A DNA stretch of 64,000 nucleotides from Variovorax sp. EL159 (GTDB lineage: Bacteria; Pseudomonadota; Gammaproteobacteria; Burkholderiales; Burkholderiaceae_C), in assembly GCF_900100965.1 (NCBI RefSeq), contig NZ_FMUJ01000005.1, positions 620,001 to 684,000 on the forward strand, given 5' to 3'. Of this stretch, positions 53,934 through 62,826 are shown one piece after another. Under the pieces are notes generated by a model. It did no database searches, was not told the DNA's origin, and was given only the letters and a program-made list of their open reading frames with translations. Every line of letters begins with the position of its first letter. Positions within the stretch are counted from its first letter, which is position 1. A program made the position numbers and the translations under genes.

Positions 53934-54908
53934 TCATTCGGCCTTGATGTTGGCGTCGCGCACGAGCTGGCCGTAGTGGTCGAACTCCTGCTTGTTCATG
54001 GCGGCAAAGGGCTCGCCAGTGAGCGCGCCGGGCTCGCCGCCCAAGGCCTTGATGCGCGTCTGCACATCGGGCAGCTTCAGCGTGCGGACGAGTTCGGCGC
54101 TCAGGCGTTCGACGACGGGGCGCGGCGTGCCGGCCGTCACGTAGAGGCCATACCAGGTGGACACGTCGGCGCCCTTGATGCCCTGCTCGGCCAGCGTCGG
54201 CACGTCGGGCAGCTCTGGCGAGCGCTGCGGCGCGCTCACGGCCAGCGCGCGGAACTTGCCGGCCCGGATCTGGCCCATGGCCGAGGAGGTGCTGTCGAAC
54301 ATCATGTCGACCTCGCCCGAGATGATGTCGATGTGGGCCTGCGAACTGCCCTTGTAGGGCACGTGGATCGACTTCATGCCCGTGGCCAGGTTGAAGGCCT
54401 CGCCGCCCACGTGCTGCGTGCTGCCGATGCCCGACGAGGCGTACTTGAAGCCGCCGGGCTTTGCCGCCATCGCCGCCACCAGGTCCTTGACCGACTTGTA
54501 GGGCGAGTTGGCCGACACCACCAGCACGTTAGGCATGACGGCCACGAGGCCGATGGGCTGCAGGTCCTTGAGCGGGTCGTACTTGAGCTTGAGGATGTGC
54601 GGCGCCACCGCCTGCGCCGTGTTGGTGGCCAGCAGCAGGGTGGCGCCGTCGGCCGGTGCGCGGGCCGTGAGCTCGCCGGCGATGGTGTTGGAGGCACCGG
54701 GCCGGTTCTCCACGGTCACCGGTTGCTTGAGCACCGGCGAGAACTTGTCGGCCAGCACACGCGCCAGGATGTCGGTGCCGCCGCCGGGCGGGGCGCCGAC
54801 CATGATGCGCATCGGCTTGTCGGGGTAAACCGGCTCCGCGCCGGCCAGCGACGCGGCGAGCATCGCCAGCGCCAGTCCCGCCCCGCGGGCCAGGGAAGAA
54901 AGCTTCAT
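53934..54908 (-). CDS. Tripartite tricarboxylate transporter substrate-binding protein (Bug family)
   Basis: A 324-residue periplasmic binding protein with signal peptide ending near SLAGA|E. Bug/TctC hallmarks are YPDKPMRIMVGAPPGGGTDILARVLADK, VENRPGASNTIAGE, KYASSGIGSTQHVGGEAFNL and VPYKGSSQAHIDIISGEVDMMFD. The ligand is usually a carboxylate. The membrane subunits TctA/TctB are not present, as is common in Burkholderiales, where many orphan Bug genes exist. It is divergent from a LysR gene. Confidence 0.93.
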   Translation of the reverse strand: MKLSSLARGAGLALAMLAASLAGAEPVYPDKPMRIMVGAPPGGGTDILARVLADKFSPVLKQPVTVENRPGASNTIAGELTARAPADGATLLLATNTAQAVAPHILKLKYDPLKDLQPIGLVAVMPNVLVVSANSPYKSVKDLVAAMAAKPGGFKYASSGIGSTQHVGGEAFNLATGMKSIHVPYKGSSQAHIDIISGEVDMMFDSTSSAMGQIRAGKFRALAVSAPQRSPELPDVPTLAEQGIKGADVSTWYGLYVTAGTPRPVVERLSAELVRTLKLPDVQTRIKALGGEPGALTGEPFAAMNKQEFDHYGQLVRDANIKAE

Positions 54909-54944
54909 CGGTTTGTCTCCTGCTTGTTGTGGGCCCGAGCCTAC

Positions 54945-54987
54945 GGAGCTTCGTTCGTCCGATCCAATCGAAAAAGGCCGAAGCTCC
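54945..54987. promoter_or_regulatory. Inverted repeat between Bug and LysR genes
   Basis: Perfect 9-bp arms GGAGCTTCG (54945-54953) and CGAAGCTCC (54979-54987) flank a 25-bp centre that itself contains TTCG-N11-CGAA. This is the expected site for the divergent LysR regulator, which would control itself and the Bug-pdxA unit. Confidence 0.5.
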
Positions 54988-54988
54988 A

Positions 54989-55001
54989 TATACTTTTGTG
55001 C
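54989..55001 (+). promoter_or_regulatory. -10 element directly before the LysR gene
   Basis: TATACT at 54989-54994 lies 7 bp before the LysR ATG, with no ribosome-binding site between. Initiation there would give a leaderless transcript. No good -35 is seen; the inverted repeat occupies that region. Confidence 0.35.
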
Positions 55002-55934
55002 ATGACAAACGGTCTGGCCGATGCCTCGCTGATGCTCCATGTCCGGCCACGCCAACTGCTCCTGCTGGCCCGGCTCGACACCCACCGGCACCTCGGCCGC
55101 GCGGCGGAAGCCATGAACATCAGCCAGCCCGCGGCCACCAAGCTGCTGCAGCAACTGGAAGATTCGCTGGGCGAAAAGCTGTTCGAGCGCCTGGCGCGCG
55201 GCATGGAGCCCACGCCCTATGGCGAGATCCTGATCCGCTATGCCCGCCGCGTGCTGAGCGACTTCGGCTCGGCCCGCGAGGAAATGCTCGCGCTGCGCTC
55301 GGGCCTGAGCGGCGCGTTGCGCGTGGGCAGCGTGCCGGGCGCGGTGCCCGAACTGCTGGCGCCGGCGCTGGTCGAGTACCACCGGCGCCATCCGCAGGTG
55401 GCGGTGTCGGTGGTGGTCGAAACCAGCGACGTGATCCAGTCGCTGTTGGAGCGGGGCGATGTCGACCTCGTGCTGGGCCGGCTCACCGACAGCCACGACG
55501 AGGCGAAATACGCCAGCGTGCCGCTGCTGGGCGAGTCGCAGGTGGTCGTGGTGCGCGCGGCCCATCCGGTGTTCGAGCGCGCCACCGTCGTCACGCTGGC
55601 CGACATGGCGAACTGGTCGTGGGTGCTGCAGCCGCCCGGCTCGCCGCAGCGCGGGCGCTTCGAGGCGGCGATGCGCGAAGCCGGCATCCGGGAGCGGCTG
55701 GACATCATCGAAACGGCATCGCCCATCGCCACCACGGCCCTGCTCGAAAACTCCGACATGGCGGCCGTGATGCCGGCCTCGCAGGCCGGCCACTACACGC
55801 GGCTGGGCGTGCTGCGCACCGTGCCCGTGGAGCTGCCGGTGCGGGTGCCGCCGATCTGCCTCGTCACCCGCGAAGACCGGGCGCTGTCGCCGGCGGCCGC
55901 GCAGTTCCGCCGCCAGCTGCTGGGCGCTGCCTGA
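55002..55934 (+). CDS. LysR-family transcriptional regulator
   Basis: A 310-residue regulator. The N-terminal winged helix-turn-helix (about 18-75) has HLGRAAEAMNISQPAATKLLQQLEDSLGEKLFER, and the effector-binding domain follows, with GALRVGSVPGAVPELLAPALV and TTALLENSDMAAVMPASQAGHY. It resembles the GbpR/CbbR-like group that answers to sugar acids and aromatic acids. It is divergent from the Bug-pdxA pair, which it probably controls in response to the imported compound. Confidence 0.93.
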   Translation: MTNGLADASLMLHVRPRQLLLLARLDTHRHLGRAAEAMNISQPAATKLLQQLEDSLGEKLFERLARGMEPTPYGEILIRYARRVLSDFGSAREEMLALRSGLSGALRVGSVPGAVPELLAPALVEYHRRHPQVAVSVVVETSDVIQSLLERGDVDLVLGRLTDSHDEAKYASVPLLGESQVVVVRAAHPVFERATVVTLADMANWSWVLQPPGSPQRGRFEAAMREAGIRERLDIIETASPIATTALLENSDMAAVMPASQAGHYTRLGVLRTVPVELPVRVPPICLVTREDRALSPAAAQFRRQLLGAA

Positions 55935-56004
55935 GGCCTTTGGACCACCACTCATCCATGCTGTATTGCATCGATTAGGGAATCTCCCAGTCAACTGGTG
56001 CATG

Positions 56005-56034
56005 AAAGTACCACTGCCGACGATCGAAGTACCA
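56005..56034 (+). promoter_or_regulatory. Direct repeat AAGTACCA, 21-bp period, upstream of polyol operon
   Basis: AAGTACCA occurs at 56006-56013 and 56027-56034, exactly 21 bp apart; the wider 16-bp windows match at 11 positions. Two direct half-sites at two helical turns is the layout used by AraC/XylS activators, which control mannitol/sorbitol operons in Pseudomonas (MtlR). It lies 83 bp before the first gene. The regulator is not in the window. Confidence 0.4.
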
Positions 56035-56116
56035 AACCCGCAAGCGCGTTTCTCCAGAATCCGGCCACGGCGACCCGACAGGCACCCCAGGGCGTCGCTC
56101 ACCTCTAGGAGACAAC

Positions 56117-57430
56117 ATGAAGCGTTTTCTGAAAGCGGGCCTCGTCCTCGCACTCGCCGGCACGGGCCTCGTGTCCCAGGCCGCCACCACCGAGCTTGTG
56201 ATCGCGACCGTGAACAACGGCCACATGATCGAGATGCAGAAGCTCACGCCCTTCTTTGAGAAGGCCTACCCCGACATCAAGCTCAAGTGGGTCACGCTCG
56301 AGGAAGGCACGCTGCGCCAGCGCGTGACCACCGACATCGCCACCAAGGGCGGCCAGTTCGACGTGATGACCATCGGCCTGTACGAAGCGCCGATCTGGTC
56401 GAAGAAGGGCTGGCTCAAGCCCATCGCCACCGATGCGGCCTATGACGTGGACGACCTGCTGCCCGCCATCCGCAACGGCCTGTCGAACGACGGCAAGCTC
56501 TACGCCGCGCCCTTCTACGGCGAAAGCTCGATGCTCATGTACCGCAAGGACCTGGCCGACAAGGTGGGCGTGAAGTTCTCCGACCAGCCGACCTGGGCAC
56601 AGGTGAAGGAGTTCGCCGACAAGGCCAACGACCCGAAGGCAGGCGTGTACGGGATGTGCCTGCGCGGCAAGCCGGGCTGGGGCGACAACATGGCCTTCCT
56701 GACGACGCTGGTCAACACCAACGGCGGCCAGTGGTTCGACATGCAGTGGAAGCCGCAGATCGACACCAAGGTCTGGAAGGACGCGATCACCTTCTACGTC
56801 GACATCATGAAGAAGAACGGCCCGCCCGGCGCCTCGGCCAACAGCTTCAATGAAAACCTGGCGCTGTTCAACGAAGGCAAGTGCGCGGCCTGGGTCGACG
56901 CGACCATCGCGGCGTCGTTCATCAGCGACCCGAAGCAGTCGAAGGTGGCCGACAAGGTGGCCTTCGCGCAGGCACCGACCGCCGTCACGCCGAAGGGCGC
57001 CAACTGGCTCTGGTCGTGGAACCTCGCGATTCCGGCCAGCTCGACCAAGGACGATGCGGCGCAGAAGTTCATCAAGTGGGCCACGTCGAAGGACTACATC
57101 AACCTCGTGGCCAAGGAAACCGGCTGGGCCTCGGTGCCGACCGGCACGCGCAAGTCGACCTACGCGAACCCCGAGTTCCAGAAGGTCGCGAAGTTCGCCG
57201 AAGCCGAGAAGAAGGCCATCGACACCGCCAACCTCACCGACAGCACGCTGCCCAAGTCGCCTTACGTCGGCGTGCAGTACGCGGCCATTCCCGAGTTCCA
57301 GGCAATTGGCGTGGCGGTGGGCCAGCAGATGAGCGCGGCCCTGTCGGGCAAGGTCACGGTCGACCAGGCGCTGAAGACCTCGCAGCTGGCTGCGGAGCGT
57401 GAGATGAAGAAGGCTGGCTACTACAAGTAA
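56117..57430 (+). CDS. Polyol ABC transporter substrate-binding protein (sorbitol/mannitol type)
   Basis: A 437-residue periplasmic binding protein of the CUT1 family with signal peptide MKRFLKAGLVLALAGTGLVSQA. It contains FDVMTIGLYEAPIWSKKGWL, GKLYAAPFYGESSMLMYRKDL, GMCLRGKPGWGDNMAFLTT and LVAKETGWASVPTGTRKSTY, all typical of SmoE/MtlE sorbitol/mannitol binding proteins. AGGAG precedes the ATG. It heads an operon of transporter, two polyol dehydrogenases, an aldolase and a kinase. The GC-rich repeats after it probably lower expression of the permeases relative to the binding protein. Confidence 0.93.
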   Translation: MKRFLKAGLVLALAGTGLVSQAATTELVIATVNNGHMIEMQKLTPFFEKAYPDIKLKWVTLEEGTLRQRVTTDIATKGGQFDVMTIGLYEAPIWSKKGWLKPIATDAAYDVDDLLPAIRNGLSNDGKLYAAPFYGESSMLMYRKDLADKVGVKFSDQPTWAQVKEFADKANDPKAGVYGMCLRGKPGWGDNMAFLTTLVNTNGGQWFDMQWKPQIDTKVWKDAITFYVDIMKKNGPPGASANSFNENLALFNEGKCAAWVDATIAASFISDPKQSKVADKVAFAQAPTAVTPKGANWLWSWNLAIPASSTKDDAAQKFIKWATSKDYINLVAKETGWASVPTGTRKSTYANPEFQKVAKFAEAEKKAIDTANLTDSTLPKSPYVGVQYAAIPEFQAIGVAVGQQMSAALSGKVTVDQALKTSQLAAEREMKKAGYYK

Positions 57431-57442
57431 GCCCGAGGGCTT

Positions 57443-57479
57443 GCTCCCTCCCCCGCTGGGGGAGGGTCGGGGTGGGGGC
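57443..57479 (+). repeat. REP-like element, left copy of an inverted pair
   Basis: GCTCCCTCCCCCGCTGGGGG and the following bases, with an internal CTCCCCC/GGGGGAG hairpin. The reverse complement of 57518-57554 matches it closely, so the pair can form a long cruciform or RNA hairpin between the binding-protein and permease genes. Confidence 0.75.
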
Positions 57480-57517
57480 AAGCGGCGCATCCGTCAGCGC
57501 GGCGCTTGATCGAGCAG

Positions 57518-57554
57518 GCCCCCATCCCCGCCTTCCCCCAGAGGGGGAAGGAGC
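57518..57554 (-). repeat. REP-like element, right copy of an inverted pair
   Basis: The reverse complement begins GCTCCTTCCCCCTCTGGGGG and ends GGATGGGGGC, like the left copy. Its last bases (GGAAGGAGC) lie 27 bp before the permease start. No T-tract follows, so this is not a simple terminator. Confidence 0.75.
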
Positions 57555-57580
57555 CAGAGACAACAAGAAGGGACTTCCTC

Positions 57581-58438
57581 ATGAAAAGACTCCTGCCCCG
57601 CGCCCTCATGGCGCCCGCGGTGCTCACGCTCTTCCTCTGGATGATCGTGCCGCTCGCAATGACGTTGTACTTCTCCTTCGTCAACTACAACCTCATGCAG
57701 CCCGGCGAGCACACCTTCGCCGGCATCGAGAACTTCCACTACTTCGTCACCGACCCCGACTTCTGGCCGGCCACCTGGAACACCCTGCTGCTGATCGGCA
57801 GCGTGATCGTCATCACGGTGGTGTTCGGCGTGCTGCTCGCGTTGCTGGTCAACGAGCCTTTTCCGGGGCGCGGCATCGTGCGGGTGCTGCTGATCTCGCC
57901 CTTCTTCGTCATGCCGGCAGTGAATGCGCTGCTGTGGAAGCACATGATGATGAACCCCATCTACGGCGTGCTCGCCGACGTGTGGCGCTTCTTCGGTGCC
58001 ACGCCCGTCGACTGGCTCACCGACGTGCCGCTGCTCTCGGTGATCATCATGGTGGCCTGGCAATGGCTGCCTTTTGCCTGCCTGATCTTCATCACCTCGC
58101 TGCAGTCGCTCGACCGCGAGCAGATGGAAGCCGCGCGCATGGACGGCGCGAGTTCGTTCCAGCGCTTCTTCTATCTCACCATTCCCCACCTGGGCCGCCC
58201 GATGGCCGTGGTGATCATGATCGAGATGATCTTTCTGCTCAGCGTGTTCGCCGAGATCGCCATCACCACCAATGGCGGCCCGGGCAACGAGAGCACGAAC
58301 ATGACCTACATGATCTTCAAGCAGTCGCTGATGAATTTCGACGTGGGCGTGGCGTCTGCCGGTGCGCTGTTCGCGGTGGTGCTGGCCAACATCGTGGCCG
58401 TGTTCCTCATCCGCATCATCGGCAAGAACCTCGACTAG
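57581..58438 (+). CDS. Polyol ABC transporter permease (SmoF/MtlF-like)
   Basis: A 285-residue inner-membrane permease with six predicted helices. The EAA loop is SLDREQMEAARMDGASSFQRFFYLTIPHL. It starts MKRLLPRALMAPAVLTLFLWMIVPL; an in-frame start at 57506 would fall in the repeat and is rejected. AAGAAGGGA is the likely ribosome-binding site. It pairs with the next permease, 148 bp downstream, across another GC-rich repeat. Confidence 0.93.
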   Translation: MKRLLPRALMAPAVLTLFLWMIVPLAMTLYFSFVNYNLMQPGEHTFAGIENFHYFVTDPDFWPATWNTLLLIGSVIVITVVFGVLLALLVNEPFPGRGIVRVLLISPFFVMPAVNALLWKHMMMNPIYGVLADVWRFFGATPVDWLTDVPLLSVIIMVAWQWLPFACLIFITSLQSLDREQMEAARMDGASSFQRFFYLTIPHLGRPMAVVIMIEMIFLLSVFAEIAITTNGGPGNESTNMTYMIFKQSLMNFDVGVASAGALFAVVLANIVAVFLIRIIGKNLD

Positions 58439-58446
58439 TCATGTTG

Positions 58447-58540
58447 CACACCCCCAGTCTTCGCGCACTTCGTGTCGCTTCGCCAACCCCCTTGCAGGGG
58501 GCAACACCAACGGCCCGGCAGAGCCGGTTCCGTGGTGTTC
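58447..58540. repeat. GC-rich interspersed repeat between the polyol permease genes
   Basis: The block runs CACCCCCAG, a TTCGCGCACTTCG segment, the stem CCCCCTTGCAGGGGG (58488-58502) and GGCCCGGCAGAGCCGG. It is similar in outline to 34952-35025 and is of a kind recurring in Comamonadaceae. It contains no credible gene and separates the two permeases. Confidence 0.55.
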
Positions 58541-58586
58541 CTGGAACTGGTCCCATCCCGAGTCGACGAGCGGTGGAGTAACTCAC

Positions 58587-59411
58587 ATGCAACCCAGCAA
58601 CTTCCTTCCCCAGCTGCTGCGCACCGTCGGTGCGTGGGCCGTGGCGCTGCTCCTGTTTTTCCCGCTTGGCTGGCTGTTCCTCACGGCCTTCAAGACGGAG
58701 CTGCAGGCGATCCATGTGCCGCCGCTTTTCATCTTCGAGCCCACGCTCGACAACTTCAGCGAAGTGCAGCGCCGCAGCGACTACCTGCTGTATGCGCGCA
58801 ACTCGCTCATCACCAGCCTGGGCTCGACCATCCTGGGCCTGCTGATCGCGGCGCCCGCCGCGTACTCGATGGCCTTCTTTCGCACGAAGAAAACGCGCGA
58901 CATCCTGATGTGGATGCTCTCCACCAAGATGATGCCGGCCGTGGGTGCGCTGGTGCCGATCTACGTGCTTGCGCAGACGGCAGGCATGCTCGACTCGCTG
59001 CCCGCGCTGACCATCGTGTTCACGCTGTCGAACCTGCCGATCATGGTGTGGATGCTCTACAGCGCCTACAAGGACATTCCGAACGAGATCCTCGAAGCCG
59101 CGCGCATGGACGGCGCGAGCCTGTGGACCGAGTTCCGCCATGTCGTGATGCCGCTGTCGGTCGGCGGGCTCGCATCGACCGGCCTCTTGTGCCTGGTGCT
59201 GAGCTGGAACGAGGCCTTCTGGGCGCTGAACCTCACCTCCGCCAAGGCCGGCACGCTGGCCACGCTCATAGCCTCGTACTCCAGCCCCGAGGGCCTGTTC
59301 TGGGCCAAGTTGTCGGCGGCTTCGCTGATGGCCATCGCGCCCATCGTCGTGTTCGGCTGGTTCAGCCAGAAGCAACTGGTGCAAGGCCTGACCTTCGGCG
59401 CCGTCAAGTAA
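58587..59411 (+). CDS. Polyol ABC transporter permease (SmoG/MtlG-like)
   Basis: A 274-residue inner-membrane permease with six predicted helices and the EAA loop PNEILEAARMDGASLWTEFRHVVMPLS. The N-terminal segment LLRTVGAWAVALLLFFPLGWLFLTAFKTE is usual for CUT1 second permeases. GTGGAG precedes the ATG. The ATPase follows 17 bp later. Confidence 0.93.
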   Translation: MQPSNFLPQLLRTVGAWAVALLLFFPLGWLFLTAFKTELQAIHVPPLFIFEPTLDNFSEVQRRSDYLLYARNSLITSLGSTILGLLIAAPAAYSMAFFRTKKTRDILMWMLSTKMMPAVGALVPIYVLAQTAGMLDSLPALTIVFTLSNLPIMVWMLYSAYKDIPNEILEAARMDGASLWTEFRHVVMPLSVGGLASTGLLCLVLSWNEAFWALNLTSAKAGTLATLIASYSSPEGLFWAKLSAASLMAIAPIVVFGWFSQKQLVQGLTFGAVK

Positions 59412-59428
59412 AGAAAGGGAGACATCTC

Positions 59429-60469
<1,041 letters not shown>

Positions 60470-60494
60470 TCTTTCTTCTTCCGGACATTTCCCC

Positions 60495-61934
60495 GTGACC
60501 CTTGCAGCAGCGTCTCTTGCGCAAACCCCACCGGCTCTTTCCGAGTTCACGGTGCTCCACCTGGGCCTGGGCTCGTTTCATCGGGCGCACCAGGCCGTCT
60601 ACCTGCAGCGGCTGATCGATGCGGGCGACACCCGCTGGTCGCTGTCGGGTGCCAACATCCGGCCCGACATGGCCGATGTCGTCGCGGCCCTGCAGGCGCA
60701 GGGCGGGCGCTACACGCTCGAAACCGTGTCGCCGGCCGGCGAGTACCGCTACGAGCAGATCGAGGCCATCCGCGAGGTGTTGCCCTACGAGCGCTCGCTG
60801 GCGGCCGTGGTCGCGCGCGGCGCGGCGCCGTCCACGCGCATCGTGTCGTTCACGGTGACCGAAGCCGGCTACTACCTCGACACCAAGGGCAAGCTGGACC
60901 TATCGTTCACGGACTTGGCGGCCGACATCGAGCGCGCGCGGCGCGGCGAGGCGGGCGAGACCATCTACGGCGCTGTCTGCGCGATCCTGCGTGCGCGCAA
61001 GGTGGCTGGCGCGGGCGCGATCACGCTGCTCAACTGCGACAACCTGCGCCACAACGGCGACCGCTTTCGCGCAGGCCTGCTGGAGTTCATCGAGCGCGCG
61101 GGCGACGCCGACCTGCTGGCCTGGGTGAACGCGAACACGCGCTGCCCGAACGCGATGGTCGACCGCATCACGCCGCGCCCGCCGCCCGAGTTGCGCGCGC
61201 GCGTGAAGGCCGCCACCGGCCGCGACGATGCGGCGCCGGTCACCGGAGAGAGCTTCATCCAGTGGGTCATCGAAGACAACTTCGCGGCCGGGCGACCCGA
61301 CTGGGGACGCGTGGGCGTGGAGCTGGTCGAATCGGTGCAGCCGTATGAAGAGGCCAAGATCCGCATCCTCAACGCCACGCACAGTTGCGTCGCGTGGGCG
61401 GGCACGCTGATCGGGCTGAGCTTCATCCATGAAGGCACGCACAACGCTGCGATCCGCAAGATGGCTTACGACTACGTGACCGACGATGTGATCCCGTGCC
61501 TCAGCCCCAGCCCGATCGACCTTGCGGCGTACCGCGACGTGGTGCTCGACCGCTTCGGCAACCCGGCCATTCGCGACACCAACCAGCGCGTGGCGGCGGA
61601 CGGCTTCTCGAAGATTCCCGGCTTCATCGCGCCGACCGTGCGCGAGCGGCTGGCGGCGGGCCAGAGCATCGACAGCGTGGCAATGCTGCCCGCGTTGTTC
61701 CTGGCGTTCCTGCAGCGCTGGCACAAGGGCACGCTGCCCTACGCCTACCAGGACCAGGGCATGGACGAAGCCGTGGCACATGCCATCTGCGATGCCGCCG
61801 ACCCGGTGGCCGCGCTGTGCGCAGGGGCGGCGCTGTGGGGCAGCATCGCGGGCGACGCACGACTGGTCGATGCGGTGCGCCGCGCGGGCGAGCGCGTGGC
61901 GCGCTTCGTCGCTGCCGAAAGCAACAAGCCATGA
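60495..61934 (+). CDS. dalD: Mannitol-dehydrogenase-family polyol dehydrogenase (D-arabinitol 4-dehydrogenase type)
   Basis: A 479-residue NAD-dependent, zinc-independent long-chain dehydrogenase that oxidises a polyol to a ketose (D-arabinitol to D-xylulose, or D-mannitol to D-fructose). Blocks seen are LGLGSFHRAHQAVYLQRL (nucleotide fold), ITLLNCDNLRHNG, CPNAMVDRITP, and the catalytic region KIRILNATHSCVAWAGTLIG with a general-base Lys in the preceding EEAKIRI. The start is a GTG at 60495. Its stop overlaps the SDR gene by 4 bp. Which polyol is preferred is not decided by sequence. Confidence 0.9.
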   Translation: MTLAAASLAQTPPALSEFTVLHLGLGSFHRAHQAVYLQRLIDAGDTRWSLSGANIRPDMADVVAALQAQGGRYTLETVSPAGEYRYEQIEAIREVLPYERSLAAVVARGAAPSTRIVSFTVTEAGYYLDTKGKLDLSFTDLAADIERARRGEAGETIYGAVCAILRARKVAGAGAITLLNCDNLRHNGDRFRAGLLEFIERAGDADLLAWVNANTRCPNAMVDRITPRPPPELRARVKAATGRDDAAPVTGESFIQWVIEDNFAAGRPDWGRVGVELVESVQPYEEAKIRILNATHSCVAWAGTLIGLSFIHEGTHNAAIRKMAYDYVTDDVIPCLSPSPIDLAAYRDVVLDRFGNPAIRDTNQRVAADGFSKIPGFIAPTVRERLAAGQSIDSVAMLPALFLAFLQRWHKGTLPYAYQDQGMDEAVAHAICDAADPVAALCAGAALWGSIAGDARLVDAVRRAGERVARFVAAESNKP

Positions 61935-62719
61935 GCGGCCGTCTGCAAGACCGCCATGTGCTGCTGACCGGTGCGGGCGGCGGCATCGGTCTTGCGGTGG
62001 CCGAAGCCTGCATCGCCGAAGGCGCACGCTGCAGCGTGATCGATCGCGCGGCCGCCGCACCCGATGCGGTGCGCGCGCTGCAGCAGCGCCATCCCCAGAG
62101 CCTGGCTTACATCGCGGCCGACGTGACGGACACCCGCGCCATCGCGCACCTGCTGGCCGAAGCGCAGGTGACCTTCGGGCCCATCCACACGCTGTTCAAC
62201 AACGCGGCCGTGTTCGATCTCGCGCCGCTGCTCGACAGCGACGAGGCCTCTTTCGACAGGCTCTTCGCGGTGAACGTGAAGGGCATGTTCTTCGTCATGC
62301 AGGCCGTGCTGCGGCACATGGTCGAGGCCGGCACGCGGGGCGCGTCGGTCATCAACATGGCGTCGCAGGCCGGGCGCCGCGGCGAGGCGCTGGTGTCGCA
62401 CTACTGCGCGACCAAGGCCGCCGTCATCAGCTACACCCAGAGCGCCGCGCTGGCCATGGCGCCGCATGGCATCCGCGTCAACGGCATCGCGCCGGGCGTG
62501 GTCGATACGCCGATGTGGGACCACGTCGACAGCCTGTTCGCCAAGGCCGAAGGGCTGCCGATCGGAGAGAAGAAACGGCGTGTCGGCCTCGAGGTGCCGC
62601 TCGGCCGCATGGGCCTGCCGGGCGACATCGCGGGGGCGGCGGTATTCCTGGCCAGCGACGAGGCGCGCTACATCACCGCGCAGACGCTGAATGTCGATGG
62701 CGGCAACGTGATGAGCTGA
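61931..62719 (+). CDS. SDR-family sorbitol dehydrogenase (SmoS-like)
   Basis: A 262-residue short-chain dehydrogenase. The cofactor loop is TGAGGGIG (13-20), NNAA lies at 90-93, and the catalytic Ser-Tyr-Lys are S145, Y158 and K162 (YCATK). The C-terminal block PGVVDTPMWDHVDSLFAKAEG matches sorbitol/galactitol dehydrogenases (SmoS of Rhodobacter, L-iditol 2-dehydrogenase), so sorbitol to fructose is the expected reaction. It overlaps the previous gene by 4 bp. Confidence 0.9.
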   Translation: MSGRLQDRHVLLTGAGGGIGLAVAEACIAEGARCSVIDRAAAAPDAVRALQQRHPQSLAYIAADVTDTRAIAHLLAEAQVTFGPIHTLFNNAAVFDLAPLLDSDEASFDRLFAVNVKGMFFVMQAVLRHMVEAGTRGASVINMASQAGRRGEALVSHYCATKAAVISYTQSAALAMAPHGIRVNGIAPGVVDTPMWDHVDSLFAKAEGLPIGEKKRRVGLEVPLGRMGLPGDIAGAAVFLASDEARYITAQTLNVDGGNVMS

Positions 62720-62826
62720 GATGAGATGGCAGCATCCGCAAAAAAAGTATCAGCGCCGTTCCCCTGGGTGCGGCGACGCGCGGCCGGCACAGTGAGAAGA
62801 TCGATTTCTTTTGCAGCGTGCAATCC

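Noticed and set aside
57443-57554. GC-rich inverted pair as a terminator
   Set aside because: No run of T follows in either direction, and the operon continues; a REP-like element explains it better.
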